A stretch of DNA of 64,000 nucleotides from VRUE01 sp963702955 (GCA_963702955.1 OY969774.1:744001-808000); one strand, 5' to 3'. Shown: positions 24,633 to 33,920, counted from the stretch's first letter. Notes: generated by a model not told the origin, from the sequence alone. Translations and numbers: made by a program.

Positions 24633-25876
24633 GGGACCGCCTTGCGGAAGAGATCCTCCTCGCGCCCGACGCAGGCGGCCGAGATGCGGTCGGACGCGTA
24701 GAGCTCGGCGGCCAGCTCGGCCAGCTCGTCGACCGTCACCGCGTCGACCTTGGCCAGCATCTCGTCGAGGCTGTCGATCGGCAGGTCGAACAGCGTCGCG
24801 CGCGAGATCCGCGTCATCCGCGCCGCGGTCGACTCCGAGGACAGGACCAGGCGGCCCTTGACGTTCTCCTTCGCCCGGTCGAGCTCCTCGGCGGAGACCG
24901 GCTCGGCGCGCAGCCGCGCCAGCTCGGCGCCGATCGTCGCGCAGGCCTCCTCGACGTTGTCCTCGCGGGTGCCGACGTAGGTGGCGACCAGTCCCGAGTC
25001 GGTGTACTGCTCGTTGTAGGAGCCGACCGAGTAGGCGAGGCCGCGCTTCTCGCGCACCTCGCGGAACAGCCGCGAGGAGGTCGAGCCGCCGAAGATCGAG
25101 TCGAGCACGGCGAGGGCGAAGCGGCGCTCGTCGGCGCGGACGATGCCCGGCGCGCCGAAGCAGATGTGGTACTGCTCGGTGTCCTTGGGGTAGAAACGCA
25201 GCCGCGGGGTCTCCCCGGGATCGGCGACGGCGGAGGCGCCGTCGCCGCCGGCCGGAGGCGCGACCAGCCGTTCGGCCAGAGCGACGATCGCATCGTGGTC
25301 GAGGTGCCCGGCGGCGCCGACGACGACGTGCGCCCCGGTGTAGCGCCGGCTGCGGTAGGCCTCGATCTCGGGCACCGGGATCGAGGAGATCACCTCGGCC
25401 TCGCCCAGCACCCGACGCCCCAGCGGGTGCTCGCCGAAGACGGCGTCGGCGAGGATGTCGTGGACGCGGTCCTGCGGCTCGTCCTCGTACATCGCGATCT
25501 CCTCCAGCACGACCTCGCGCTCGGAGTCGATGTCGGGATAGGTCGGGGCGAGCAGCATCTCGGCCAGCAGGTCGAAGACCTCGTCGGTGTGCTCGTCGAG
25601 GAAGCGGGCGTGCAGGTGGGTCGTCTCCTTGCCGGTCGCCGCGTTGACCGAGGCGCCGAGCCCGTCGAAGCGCTCGGAGATCTCGATCGCCGAGAAGCGC
25701 TCGGTCCCCTTGAACAGCAGGTGCTCGAGGAAGTGCGAGACGCCCGCCTGGGCGGGCGTCTCGTCACGCGAGCCGGTGCGAACCCAGAGCCCGAGCGCCA
25801 CCGAGCGGACCGAGGGAACCTCCTCGGTCACGACCCGGACGCCCGAGCCGAGCTCGGTGAGCCTCGCCGCGCTCAA
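24629..25876 (-). CDS. M16 family zinc metallopeptidase
   Basis: 415 residues. SHFLEHLLFKGT (about 47-58) is the inverted zinc motif HxxEH, and the third zinc ligand Glu lies in SEREVVLEEIAMYEDEP. The second half has the R/Y pair region (REKRGLAYSVGSYNEQY). This is a processing-peptidase/insulinase-type protein, cytoplasmic as no signal is visible. Located 3 bases after pnp and coupled to dapB, as in many actinobacteria (pnp-M16-dapB). Its substrate is not known. Confidence 0.93.
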   Translation of the reverse strand: MSAARLTELGSGVRVVTEEVPSVRSVALGLWVRTGSRDETPAQAGVSHFLEHLLFKGTERFSAIEISERFDGLGASVNAATGKETTHLHARFLDEHTDEVFDLLAEMLLAPTYPDIDSEREVVLEEIAMYEDEPQDRVHDILADAVFGEHPLGRRVLGEAEVISSIPVPEIEAYRSRRYTGAHVVVGAAGHLDHDAIVALAERLVAPPAGGDGASAVADPGETPRLRFYPKDTEQYHICFGAPGIVRADERRFALAVLDSIFGGSTSSRLFREVREKRGLAYSVGSYNEQYTDSGLVATYVGTREDNVEEACATIGAELARLRAEPVSAEELDRAKENVKGRLVLSSESTAARMTRISRATLFDLPIDSLDEMLAKVDAVTVDELAELAAELYASDRISAACVGREEDLFRKAVP

Positions 25877-25879
25877 CTT

Positions 25880-28114
25880 CTAGTTGCGCCGCTCGCGCTC
25901 GCGCCGCCGGCCGCCGCGCTCGCCGCCGCGATCGCCGCCGTTGCGCCGCGAGCCGCCGTCGCCGCCGGAGCCGACCGCGGCCAGCTCCTCGGGCGATTTG
26001 CCGGCCACCGAGGGGTCGTCGGAGAGGCGCAGGCCGATCCGGCCGCGCTCGCGGTCAACCTCGACCACGGTAACGTCGATCGTGTCGCCGGAGCTGAGCA
26101 CGTCGTCGACCGAGTCGACCCGCTCGCCCGGCTTCACGTTGGAGATGTGCAACAGGCCGTCGGTGCCCTTGACCAGCTCGACGAAGGCGCCGAAGGTGGT
26201 CGTCTTGACGACTTTGGCGGCGGGGTACTTATCGCCGACCTCGGCCTCCTTGGTCATCGACTGGATCCTCGCCACGCAGGCTTCGACCAGGTCGCCGGTC
26301 GGCGCGTAGATCCGCACCGTGCCGTCGTCCTCGACGTCGATCTCCGCTTCGAACTCCTCGCAGAGGGCGCGGATCGTTTCGCCGCCTTTGCCGATCACGG
26401 CGCCGATCTTCTCCGGGTCGATCTTGATCGCTTCGATCCGCGGCGCGTGCTGGGAGAGCATCTCGCGCGGGCCGTCGATCGCCTCGGCCATCTTGCCGAG
26501 GATGAACTGGCGCCCCTCGTTGGCCTGGGCGAGCGCATCGCGCAGGATCTCGAAGGTGACGCCGGTGATCTTGATGTCCATCTGCAGGGCGGTGATCCCG
26601 TCCGCGGTGCCGGCGACCTTGAAGTCCATGTCGCCGAGGTGGTCCTCGACGCCGGCGATGTCGGTGAGGACGATGTAGTCGTCGCCCTCCTTGATCAGGC
26701 CCATCGCAACGCCGGCGACCGGCGCCGAGACCGGCACGCCCGCCGCCTGCAGCGCCATCGAGGAGGCGCAGACCGAGCCCATCGAGGAGGAGCCGTTGGA
26801 CTCCAGCGTCTCCGAGACAGCGCGGATCACGTAGGGGAACGACTCTTCGTCGGGCACGGTCGCCACCAACGCCCGCTCGGCGAGCGCCCCGTGGCCGATG
26901 TCGCGCCGCTTCGGGCCACGCATGAAGCCCGCCTCCCCGACCGAGAAGGGGGGGAAGTTGTAGTGGTGCCAGAAGCGTTTGGTCGTCTGCAACCCGAGCG
27001 TGTCGATCCGCATGTCCATCCGCGTCGTGCCGAGCGCGACGTTGGAGAGGATCTGCGTCTCGCCGCGGGTGAAGAGGGCCGAGCCGTGCACGCGCGGGGA
27101 GATGTCAACCTCGCACTCGATCGGCCGGATCTCGTCCTGGGCGCGACCGTCGGGTCGCTTCTTGTCGACCGCGATCGCCTTGCGGATGGTGTCCTTCTCG
27201 ATCGAGCCGAAGGCGGCCTTGACCTCGGCCACGCGCTTCTCGTCGGTCTCGCCGTCGTCGGAGGAGGGCGCGTACTCGGCGACCACCTCGTCCTTGACGT
27301 TGTCGATCGCCTCGTAGCGCTCGAGCTTGCCCTCGGTGGCGATCGCGTCGATCAGAGCCTGGCCGTGGGAGGAGCGGATGTCGCTGAGCAGGCCCTCGTC
27401 GATCGAGGGAGCCTCGACCTCGATCTTCTCCTTGCCGGCCTTCTGCTGCAACTCCTCCATCGCCGCGCAGAGCTTCTTGATCTCGCTGTGGGCGATGTCG
27501 AGGGCGTCGAGGATCTCGGCCTCGCTGACGCCGTCGGCACCGGCCTCGACCATCAGAATCGCCTCGTCGGTGCCGGCGACGATCAGGTCGAGCTCGAGCA
27601 CCTCGTGGCGATGCTCGGGGGGATTGACGACGAAGTCGCCCTCCAACTTGCCGATCCGCACCGCGCCGACGTGGGCGGCGACGGGGACCGGGGAGATCGC
27701 CAACGCCGCCGAGGCGCCGTTCATCGCGAGGATGTCGTAGGGGTGGACCTGGTCCACCGACATCGGGATCGCGACCAGCTGGGTCTCGTAGTGCCAGCCC
27801 TTCGGGAACAGCGGGCGGATCGGGCGGTCGATCATCCGCGCGGTCAGCGTCGCCTTCTCGCTCGATTTGCCCTCGCGACGGAAGAACGAGCCGGGGATCT
27901 TGCCCGCGGCGTACATCCGCTCCTCGATGTCGACGGTGAGGGGAAGGAAGTCTACGTCGCGAAGGCTGCCGACGGTTGCGGTGCAGAGCACCATCGTGTC
28001 GCCGGCCTGAACCACGACCGCGCCACCCGCCTGCTTCGCGAGTTTTCCGGTCTCGAAGGAAATCTGGTCGTCGCCGACCTCCACCGAAACGCGGCTAACG
28101 TCAAACATGCTCAT
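25880..28114 (-). CDS. pnp: polyribonucleotide nucleotidyltransferase (PNPase)
   Basis: 744 residues. Phosphorolytic 3'-5' exonuclease of RNA decay. Two RNase PH-like halves are visible: FFRREGKSSEKATLTARMIDRPIRPLFP in the first, FTRGETQ and GHGALAERAL in the second, then FKVAGTADGITALQMDIK. The KH domain (IGAVIGKGGETIRAL) and S1 domain (VVKTTTFGAFVELVKGTDGLLHIS) follow. The last ~45 residues are an Arg/Gly-rich tail (GGDRGGERGGRRRERERRN) likely to bind RNA. The ATG at 28114 follows GGAGG and AGGA. The leader contains two hairpins. Confidence 0.97.
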   Translation of the reverse strand: MSMFDVSRVSVEVGDDQISFETGKLAKQAGGAVVVQAGDTMVLCTATVGSLRDVDFLPLTVDIEERMYAAGKIPGSFFRREGKSSEKATLTARMIDRPIRPLFPKGWHYETQLVAIPMSVDQVHPYDILAMNGASAALAISPVPVAAHVGAVRIGKLEGDFVVNPPEHRHEVLELDLIVAGTDEAILMVEAGADGVSEAEILDALDIAHSEIKKLCAAMEELQQKAGKEKIEVEAPSIDEGLLSDIRSSHGQALIDAIATEGKLERYEAIDNVKDEVVAEYAPSSDDGETDEKRVAEVKAAFGSIEKDTIRKAIAVDKKRPDGRAQDEIRPIECEVDISPRVHGSALFTRGETQILSNVALGTTRMDMRIDTLGLQTTKRFWHHYNFPPFSVGEAGFMRGPKRRDIGHGALAERALVATVPDEESFPYVIRAVSETLESNGSSSMGSVCASSMALQAAGVPVSAPVAGVAMGLIKEGDDYIVLTDIAGVEDHLGDMDFKVAGTADGITALQMDIKITGVTFEILRDALAQANEGRQFILGKMAEAIDGPREMLSQHAPRIEAIKIDPEKIGAVIGKGGETIRALCEEFEAEIDVEDDGTVRIYAPTGDLVEACVARIQSMTKEAEVGDKYPAAKVVKTTTFGAFVELVKGTDGLLHISNVKPGERVDSVDDVLSSGDTIDVTVVEVDRERGRIGLRLSDDPSVAGKSPEELAAVGSGGDGGSRRNGGDRGGERGGRRRERERRN

Positions 28115-28131
28115 TTAGTTGTCCTACCTCC

Positions 28132-28188
28132 GGCCGCCCGGATGGCGGCCATCTGCTTTCAGAACTCTCGTTCTCTTTCGCGAAAGAG
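28132..28188 (-). promoter_or_regulatory. two hairpins in the pnp leader
   Basis: CTCTTTCGCGAAAGAG (28173-28188) is a perfect 16-base palindrome. GGCCGCC and GGCGGCC (28132-28150) form a 7-bp stem around 5 bases, ending directly at the GGAGG of pnp. pnp leaders in E. coli hold an RNase III-processed stem-loop through which PNPase represses itself; a similar role here is inference. The first palindrome could also end the rpsO unit, but no T-run follows. Confidence 0.5.
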
Positions 28189-28189
28189 A

Positions 28190-28639
28190 CTACAGGGCGT
28201 CAAGCCCGATCGCACGTTCGTCGCGAAAGATCGCAAGCGTGTCCGCGACCCCGGCGGCGAGACCGGACTCGGTGTCGCGGCCGACCCGCGCGATCGTGCG
28301 CTCGGAGCGGCGATCCGCCTCGAAGCGGCCGAGGTCGAGGTCGAGGCGCTCGGCCCGCTCCCAGAGGTGGGGGTCGTCGACCCGGGAGCGGTCCTCGAGC
28401 AGCGACTCGAACATCTCGAAGAAGGCGCCCTGCGCCCCCGCCGCCTCGGCCGCGGCGTGCAGGGCGGGAGAGCGCGGGTGCTTGGCGGCGACCGGGAAGT
28501 GCCGCACTACAAGCCGCCCCTCGACCGCGGCGATCTGCGGCCAGACGGCGGCGCAGTGCGGGCAGCAGAGGTCGGCGTAGACGATCGTCATCGCGCCCTC
28601 GCCGCGCGCGTGGTCCTCCGGCCCGACCGGGGCGACCAT
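28190..28639 (-). CDS. small DsbA-like thioredoxin-fold protein
   Basis: 149 residues from the ATG at 28639, eight bases after rpsO; a later ATG would give a start at MTIVYADLCCPHC. ADLCCPHCAAVWPQ is the DsbA-type CxxC (CPHC) at the end of the first strand. The helical insertion is shortened. Where DSBA proteins have GTPTF with the cis-proline, this protein reads GVADTLAIF, so the cis-proline is missing. No signal peptide is seen, so it acts in the cytoplasm if folded. It lies between rpsO and pnp, an unusual insertion. Confidence 0.65.
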   Translation of the reverse strand: MVAPVGPEDHARGEGAMTIVYADLCCPHCAAVWPQIAAVEGRLVVRHFPVAAKHPRSPALHAAAEAAGAQGAFFEMFESLLEDRSRVDDPHLWERAERLDLDLGRFEADRRSERTIARVGRDTESGLAAGVADTLAIFRDERAIGLDAL

Positions 28640-28647
28640 CTCGGCAC

Positions 28648-28917
28648 CTAGCGGCGCAGGCCCAGCTCGGCGACCAGGGCGCGGTAGCGCTCGAGGTCGG
28701 TGCGCTCGAGGTAGCGCAGCATGCGGCGACGCTTGCCGACCAGCATCAGCAGCCCGCGGCGCGAGTGGTGGTCTTTGGAGTGCGAGCGGAGATGCTCGGT
28801 CAGCTCGTTGATCCGCGCGGTCAGCAGCGCGACCTGGACCTCGGCGGACCCGGTGTCCCCGTCGGCGCGGGCGTATTTGCCGATCAGCTCGCTCTTGCGC
28901 TCCTTGGCCAGGCTCAT
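28648..28917 (-). CDS. rpsO: 30S ribosomal protein S15
   Basis: 89 residues, the exact family length. Binds the 16S rRNA central domain three-way junction. RADGDTGSAEVQVALLTARINELTEHL and the SKDHHSRRGLLMLVGKRRRMLRYLERTD block are diagnostic. Overlaps the ribF stop by 4 bases. rpsO near pnp is the classical arrangement, here with one gene between. Confidence 0.98.
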   Translation of the reverse strand: MSLAKERKSELIGKYARADGDTGSAEVQVALLTARINELTEHLRSHSKDHHSRRGLLMLVGKRRRMLRYLERTDLERYRALVAELGLRR

Positions 28918-29801
28918 GCGCCGGTGAAGCTAGCACAGACCCGCTTCGCGTCCTCGACGTCGATCCGCATCTGGGCGATCAGCTCCTCGACCCCCGGGAA
29001 GCGCCGCTCGCCGCGCAGCCGCTCGACGAAGGCGACCCGCAGAGTGCTGCCGTAGAGGTCCTCGGTGCGATCGATCAGGTAGGTCTCGATGAGGACGCCG
29101 CGACCGCTGTCGAAGGTCGGCCGGATGCCGACGTTGACGGCGGCGGGGACGCCGTTGGCGAAGGCGGCGTAGACGCCGTGTCCGGGGATCGCCAGGCGGT
29201 CGTCGGGGACGATGTTGGCGGTCGGGAAGCCCAGCTCGCGGCCGCGCTGGTCGCCCTCGACGACCGTGCCCTCGACCATGAACGGCGCCCCCAGGCAGTG
29301 GCGGGCGCCCTCCATGTCGCCGGCCGCGACCTGCGCCCGGATCCGGGTCGAGGAGACCGTCTCGCCGTCGACCTCGACCAGCGGCACCACCCGGGTCTCG
29401 AACTCGGCGCGCCGCCCCAGCATCGCCGGGTCGCCCTGCGCCTTGGCGCCGAAGCGGAAGTTCTCCCCGACCGAGACGCGCTTGGCGGTCAGCTGGCCGA
29501 TCAGGACGTCCTCGATGAACTGCTCGGCCGAGCGGGCGGCGAAATCGCGGTCGAAGGGGATGACGACCAGCTCGCGCACGCCGAGCCCCTCGATCACATC
29601 GCGCTTCACCTCGAACGGGGTGATCAGCTTCGGCAGCGCCGCCGGGTGGAGGATCTCGAGCGGGTGCGGATCGAAGGTGAGGACCGTGTCCGCCCCCTCG
29701 ATCACCGCCTGGTGGCCGCGGTGGACGCCGTCGAAGGTGCCGATCGCGACGTTGCGCGGGCGCGGCTCGGCATCGGGCAGCGAGGTGACCTGGATGCTCA
29801 T
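28914..29801 (-). CDS. ribF: bifunctional riboflavin kinase/FAD synthetase
   Basis: 295 residues from the ATG at 29801, which overlaps the truB stop by 4 bases; the longer frame upstream is antisense to truB. The N-terminal nucleotidyltransferase half has AIGTFDGVHRGHQAVI; VGENFRFG and VSSTRIRAQVAAGD follow. The C-terminal kinase half has RGRELGFPTANI and PAAVNVGIRPTF. It makes FMN and FAD. Slightly shorter than the usual 305-330. Part of the long infB-rpsO operon. Confidence 0.95.
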   Translation of the reverse strand: MSIQVTSLPDAEPRPRNVAIGTFDGVHRGHQAVIEGADTVLTFDPHPLEILHPAALPKLITPFEVKRDVIEGLGVRELVVIPFDRDFAARSAEQFIEDVLIGQLTAKRVSVGENFRFGAKAQGDPAMLGRRAEFETRVVPLVEVDGETVSSTRIRAQVAAGDMEGARHCLGAPFMVEGTVVEGDQRGRELGFPTANIVPDDRLAIPGHGVYAAFANGVPAAVNVGIRPTFDSGRGVLIETYLIDRTEDLYGSTLRVAFVERLRGERRFPGVEELIAQMRIDVEDAKRVCASFTGA

Positions 29802-30430
29802 CGCAGTGCCTCCGCTGCGGCCGGCACCAGTTCGGCGACCCGCTCGATCGCGATCTCCGCGCCCGCGTCCTCGACCCGGAAGGGGCCGATCGCGGTGCGG
29901 CGCAGCTCGGCGCAGTAGGCGTCGCCGAGCGTCTCGATCAGGGTCCGCACGTAGGTGCCGGCCGAGCACTCGATCTCGTAAGAGGCCGTCTCGCCGTCGC
30001 TGCCGAGCAGCTCGGCCCGCTGGACCTCGACGTCGCGCTCGGGCGTCGTCACCGTCTCGCCGCGGTGCGCCTTGCGGTAGAGGCGCTCGCCGCCGACCCG
30101 CACCGCCGAGGTCATCGGCACCCGCTGGCGGACCGTGCCGGTCGGCAGCTCGAGCGAGTCCGGGACCACCCCGGTCTCGATCAGCTCGCCGTCGGGGTCG
30201 CCGGTGCTGGAGCGCCGGCCGAGCCGCGCGGTCGCCAGGTAGGTCTTCGGCAGGCCGGTGAGAAAGCGCTGCAGCCGCGTGGCTCGACCCAGCAGGACGA
30301 GCAGGAGGCCGGTGGCGAAAGGGTCGAGGGTGCCGGCGTGACCGGCTTTCTCGCCCCGCTCTCGCCGCACCCGGGCAACCATGTCGTGCGAGGTGATTCC
30401 GGCCGGCTTGTCGCAGAGCAGCAGCGTCAA
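29798..30430 (-). CDS. truB: tRNA pseudouridine(55) synthase
   Basis: 210 residues. Makes psi55 in the T-loop of tRNAs. LLLCDKPAGITSHDMV opens the protein, GHAGTLDPFATGLLLV holds the catalytic Asp, and YLATARLG, MTSAVRVGGERLYRKAHRGE and CSAGTYVRTLI follow. It stops ~90 residues before the E. coli length, lacking the C-terminal PUA-like part, so it is a minimal form. Overlaps nrnA by 4 bases. Confidence 0.93.
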   Translation of the reverse strand: MTLLLCDKPAGITSHDMVARVRRERGEKAGHAGTLDPFATGLLLVLLGRATRLQRFLTGLPKTYLATARLGRRSSTGDPDGELIETGVVPDSLELPTGTVRQRVPMTSAVRVGGERLYRKAHRGETVTTPERDVEVQRAELLGSDGETASYEIECSAGTYVRTLIETLGDAYCAELRRTAIGPFRVEDAGAEIAIERVAELVPAAAEALR

Positions 30431-31425
30431 GGGAGCTGTGCGGAGACCTCGTCGCAGAGCCAGGGGACCAGCTCCCCTATCTCGAGGTCGGTGGAGAAGC
30501 CGGCGGCGCGCTTGTGCCCCCCTCCCCCGTGCCGGCGGGCGATCGCCGAGACGTCGATCTCGCCGCCGCTGGAGCGCAGGCTGACCTTGCGCGCCGCCCG
30601 CCCGCGGTCGCCGAGGTCGCGCACGAGCGCCGCGACCCGCGCCCCCTCGACTGAGCGCAGGTGGTCGATGATCCCCTCGGTCATCTCCTCGCCGGCGCCG
30701 CTCGCGGCGTAGTCGGCGGCGGTGATGTAGGCGAGGACGAGCGCCCCGTCGCAGTGCCGCTCGATGCCGTCGAGGGCGCGCGAGAGCAGCCGCAGCTTCT
30801 CGATCGGCACGTGCTCGTAGAGGCGCCGGTAGGTCTCGTCGATCTCGACCCCGGCTTCGATCAGCTCGGCGGCGATCCGGTGGGTGCGGGCGCTGCTGTT
30901 CTCGTACATGAACTTGCCGGTGTCGGTGACGATCCCGACGTAGAGCGCGGCGGCCATCTCCGGGTCGATCTCGACCCCGAGCAGGACCGCCAGCTCGTAG
31001 ACGATCTCCGCCGTGCAGGAGGCGTTGACCTCGACCAGGTTGGCGTCGCCGAACAGGGTGTTGTCGTGGTGGTGGTCGACGTTGATGCGGAAGTTGTCGC
31101 CCGCGGTGAGGAAATCGACCGGCATCCGGTCGATGTTGCCGCAGTCGAGGAAGACGACGGTGCGGTCGGGCATGTCGGCCGGCGCCTCGTGGAAGACCTC
31201 CTCGAGCGGCAGGAAGCGGTACTCGATCGGCAGCGGGAACTCCTTCGCCGCGAGGAACATCACCGAGTCCTTGCCCAGCCCCTTCAGCAGGTGGTGCATG
31301 CCGAGCAGCGAGCCGAGCGCGTCGCCGTCGGGCCCCTCGTGGGCGGTCAGCAGGAAGCGGTCGCGGCGGCGGATCTCGGCCGCGACCCGCTCCAGCGCAG
31401 TGCCGACGTCAGTCGTCTCGCTCAT
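30427..31425 (-). CDS. nrnA: DHH-family nanoRNase / pAp phosphatase
   Basis: 332 residues. Degrades short RNA and, in known members, 3'-phosphoadenosine 5'-phosphate. AHEGPDGDALGSLLG and NVDHHHDN carry the metal-binding DHH motifs, GIVTDTGKF the third motif, and ARRHGGGGHKRAAGF the DHHA1 substrate-binding GGGH motif. The ATG at 31425 lies 17 bases inside rbfA. The rbfA-nrnA-truB-ribF order is conserved in many bacteria. Confidence 0.94.
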   Translation of the reverse strand: MSETTDVGTALERVAAEIRRRDRFLLTAHEGPDGDALGSLLGMHHLLKGLGKDSVMFLAAKEFPLPIEYRFLPLEEVFHEAPADMPDRTVVFLDCGNIDRMPVDFLTAGDNFRINVDHHHDNTLFGDANLVEVNASCTAEIVYELAVLLGVEIDPEMAAALYVGIVTDTGKFMYENSSARTHRIAAELIEAGVEIDETYRRLYEHVPIEKLRLLSRALDGIERHCDGALVLAYITAADYAASGAGEEMTEGIIDHLRSVEGARVAALVRDLGDRGRAARKVSLRSSGGEIDVSAIARRHGGGGHKRAAGFSTDLEIGELVPWLCDEVSAQLP

Positions 31426-31765
31426 CGTCCCCTTCTTCTTCGAGCAGGCGCGAGATTCTCATCCCCTGCTCGACCGTGGGGTCGTAGTGGAAGCTCAGCG
31501 TCGGGGTTCGCTTCATCCGCGTCTCGGCCGCGATCTTCGCCTGGATCGGACCGTGCGAGGAGCGCAGGCCGGCCAGCGCCGCCTCGCGCTCGGTCTCGTC
31601 TCCGAGCACGCTGACGTGCACCTTTGCGGCGCGGAGGTCTGGGCTGGTTTCAACCGAGGTCACGGTGACGAAACCGATCCGGGGATCGCTCAGATCGGTG
31701 GCGATCGCTGCGCCGACCACCTCGCGAAGCACCTCGTTGATGCGGCGCATGCGAGGGGTGGTCAT
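31409..31765 (-). CDS. rbfA: ribosome-binding factor A
   Basis: 118 residues from ATG 31765 (MTTPRMRRINEVLREVV). 16S maturation factor with a single KH-like domain: DPRIGFVTVTSVETSPDLRAAKVHVSVLGDE is characteristic. The frame extends further upstream only inside infB. The C-terminus is acidic (EEEGDDERDD). It starts one base after the infB stop. Confidence 0.94.
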   Translation of the reverse strand: MTTPRMRRINEVLREVVGAAIATDLSDPRIGFVTVTSVETSPDLRAAKVHVSVLGDETEREAALAGLRSSHGPIQAKIAAETRMKRTPTLSFHYDPTVEQGMRISRLLEEEGDDERDD

Positions 31766-31766
31766 C

Positions 31767-33920
31767 CTACTCCAGCGTCTGCTCGACCTGCTTGGTCTGG
31801 AAGAACTCGAGCACGTCGCCCTCCTTGACGTCGGCGTAGCCCTCGAGCACGACGCCACACTCCTGGCCCTGCTCGACCTCCTGCACGTTGTCTTTGAAGC
31901 GGCGCAGCGAGCCGAGCTTGCCGTTCCAGATGACCGTGCCCTCGCGGACCAGGCGGACGCTGGCGTCGCGGGTGGCGCGACCCTCGTTGACGATGCAGCC
32001 GGCGATGCGGCCGACCTTGGAGGCCTTGAAGGTCTGTTTGATCTCGGCCTCGCCGAGCGTCTCCTCGACCTCGACCGCCTCCAGCATGCCCTCCATCGCG
32101 TTGCGCAGGTCCTCGGTGATTTTGTAGATCACCGAGTAGGTGCGGACGTTGACCCCCTCGCGCTCGGCGGCGCGGCGAGCGTCGGCCAGCGGCCGCACGT
32201 TGAAGCCGATCACGATCGCGTCGGAGGCCGAGGCGAGCATGATGTCGGACTCGTTGATGCCGCCGGTCTGGGAGTGGATGATGTTGATCCCGACCTGCTC
32301 CTGCGGCACCTTGGCGATCTCGTCCTGGAGCGCCTCGAGCGAGCCGGCGACGTCGGCCTTGAGGACGATGTCGAGCTCCTTGATGTCGCCTTCCTGGGCG
32401 CGCGAGAAGACCTCCTCGAGGCTGACCTTGCGGGCCTGGCGGCGGGCCAGGGCCTCGGTCTTGAGCCGGTTGGCACGCTCGCCGGCGAGCTGGCGGGCGC
32501 GGCGGTCGTTCTCGACCGCGTGGACGTGTTCGCCGGCCTCGCAGACGCCGTCGAAGCCCAGCACCTCGACCGGCATCCCCGGCCCGGCCTGCTCGACCCG
32601 GGCGCCGGTGAAGTCGTGCATCGCCCGCACCCGGCCCCAGACCGAGCCGGCGACGAGGGCGTCGCCGATCTTCAGCGTGCCGCGCTGGACGAGGATCGTG
32701 ACGACGGGGCCGCGGCCGGGGTCGAGCTGGGACTCGATCACCGCGCCGGAGGCGGGGGCGTCGGGGTTGGCGCCGAGCTCCTCCAGCTCGGAGACGAGCA
32801 GGATCATGTCGAGCAGGTTGTCGAGCCCCTCGTGGGTCTTGGCGGAGACGTCGCAGTAGACCGTCTCCCCGCCCCAGTCCTCGGGGGTCAGCCCGTCGGC
32901 GGCGAGCTCGTTGCGGACCCGGTCGGGCTGGGCGTCCTCTTTGTCGATCTTGTTGACCGCGATCAGGATCGGCACGTCGGCGGCGCGGGCGTGGTCGATC
33001 GCCTCTTTGGTCTGCGGCATGACGCCGTCGTCGGCGGCGACGACGACGACGGCGATGTCGGTGACGCTGGCGCCGCGCGCACGCATCGCCGTGAAGGCGG
33101 CGTGGCCGGGCGTGTCGAGGAAGGTGATCTGCTTGGCGCCGTGGTGGACCTGGTAGGCGCCGATGTGCTGGGTGATGCCGCCCGCCTCGCCGGCGGCGAC
33201 CTCGGTCTCGCGGATCGCGTCGAGCAGCGAGGTCTTGCCGTGGTCGACGTGGCCCATGATCGTCACCACCGGAGGCCGCGGCGCCAGGCTCTCCTCGGCG
33301 TCCTCGTAGGCGGGCGCCTCCGGCTCCTCCTCGGCGGCGGTGACGATCTCGATCTTGCGGTCGTACTCGTCGGCGATCGCCTTGATCGACTCGTCGGTCA
33401 GGGTCTGGGTGAGGGTCGCCATCTCCCCCATCGTCATCAGCTTCTTGATCACCTCGGCGCTGCCCAGCCCGAGCAGCTCGGCGACCTCGCGCACGGTCGC
33501 GCCGGAGGGGACCTTGGTCGCCTCCGGCTCGGCCGGCGCCTCGGTTTTGAGCGGCGGCTCCTCGAGCATCGGCCGGCGTCGCCGTCCCCCGCGCCGCCGC
33601 GGCGGCCGCTGCGGCGGCGGCCCGCCCATCTGATCGCGCCGGGCGGCCTGAGAATCGATCACGACGCGCCGTTTTTTGGCCCCCCCACCAGGTTTTTTCG
33701 CCGCAGGTTTGGCTGCCGCAGCGGGTTTCGCCTCGGCTTTCGGTTTCGACGTGGTGGCGACCGGCCCACCGTTGGCGGAAAGAGCTTTCAGGGCGTCCGA
33801 CTCCTCAACGCTGGAAGCCGCAGCTTTGGCCTCGATCCCAGCAGCTTTAAGCGCAGCGAGCAGCTCTTTGCTGCTCAGACCCTGAGCTTTGGCAATCTCA
33901 TGGACGCGCTTCTTAGCCAC
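31767..33920 (-). CDS. infB: translation initiation factor IF-2
   Basis: 717 residues. GTPase that places fMet-tRNA on the 30S subunit. Two IF2_N-like modules (KKRVHEIAKAQGLSSKELL at the start; TVREVAELLGLGSAEVIKKL near 165) flank a short Ala/Pro/Arg-rich linker. The G domain has GHVDHGKTSLLD (G1), DTPGHAAF (G3) and NKIDK (G4); domains II-IV follow. The linker is much shorter than in Streptomyces. The GTG start shares its first G with the nusA stop (TAGTG). Confidence 0.97.
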   Translation of the reverse strand: MAKKRVHEIAKAQGLSSKELLAALKAAGIEAKAAASSVEESDALKALSANGGPVATTSKPKAEAKPAAAAKPAAKKPGGGAKKRRVVIDSQAARRDQMGGPPPQRPPRRRGGRRRRPMLEEPPLKTEAPAEPEATKVPSGATVREVAELLGLGSAEVIKKLMTMGEMATLTQTLTDESIKAIADEYDRKIEIVTAAEEEPEAPAYEDAEESLAPRPPVVTIMGHVDHGKTSLLDAIRETEVAAGEAGGITQHIGAYQVHHGAKQITFLDTPGHAAFTAMRARGASVTDIAVVVVAADDGVMPQTKEAIDHARAADVPILIAVNKIDKEDAQPDRVRNELAADGLTPEDWGGETVYCDVSAKTHEGLDNLLDMILLVSELEELGANPDAPASGAVIESQLDPGRGPVVTILVQRGTLKIGDALVAGSVWGRVRAMHDFTGARVEQAGPGMPVEVLGFDGVCEAGEHVHAVENDRRARQLAGERANRLKTEALARRQARKVSLEEVFSRAQEGDIKELDIVLKADVAGSLEALQDEIAKVPQEQVGINIIHSQTGGINESDIMLASASDAIVIGFNVRPLADARRAAEREGVNVRTYSVIYKITEDLRNAMEGMLEAVEVEETLGEAEIKQTFKASKVGRIAGCIVNEGRATRDASVRLVREGTVIWNGKLGSLRRFKDNVQEVEQGQECGVVLEGYADVKEGDVLEFFQTKQVEQTLE

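Noticed and set aside
25166..28651. 1161-codon open frame opposite the M16 peptidase and pnp
   Set aside because: Same GC-driven shadow; both minus-strand genes have full motifs.
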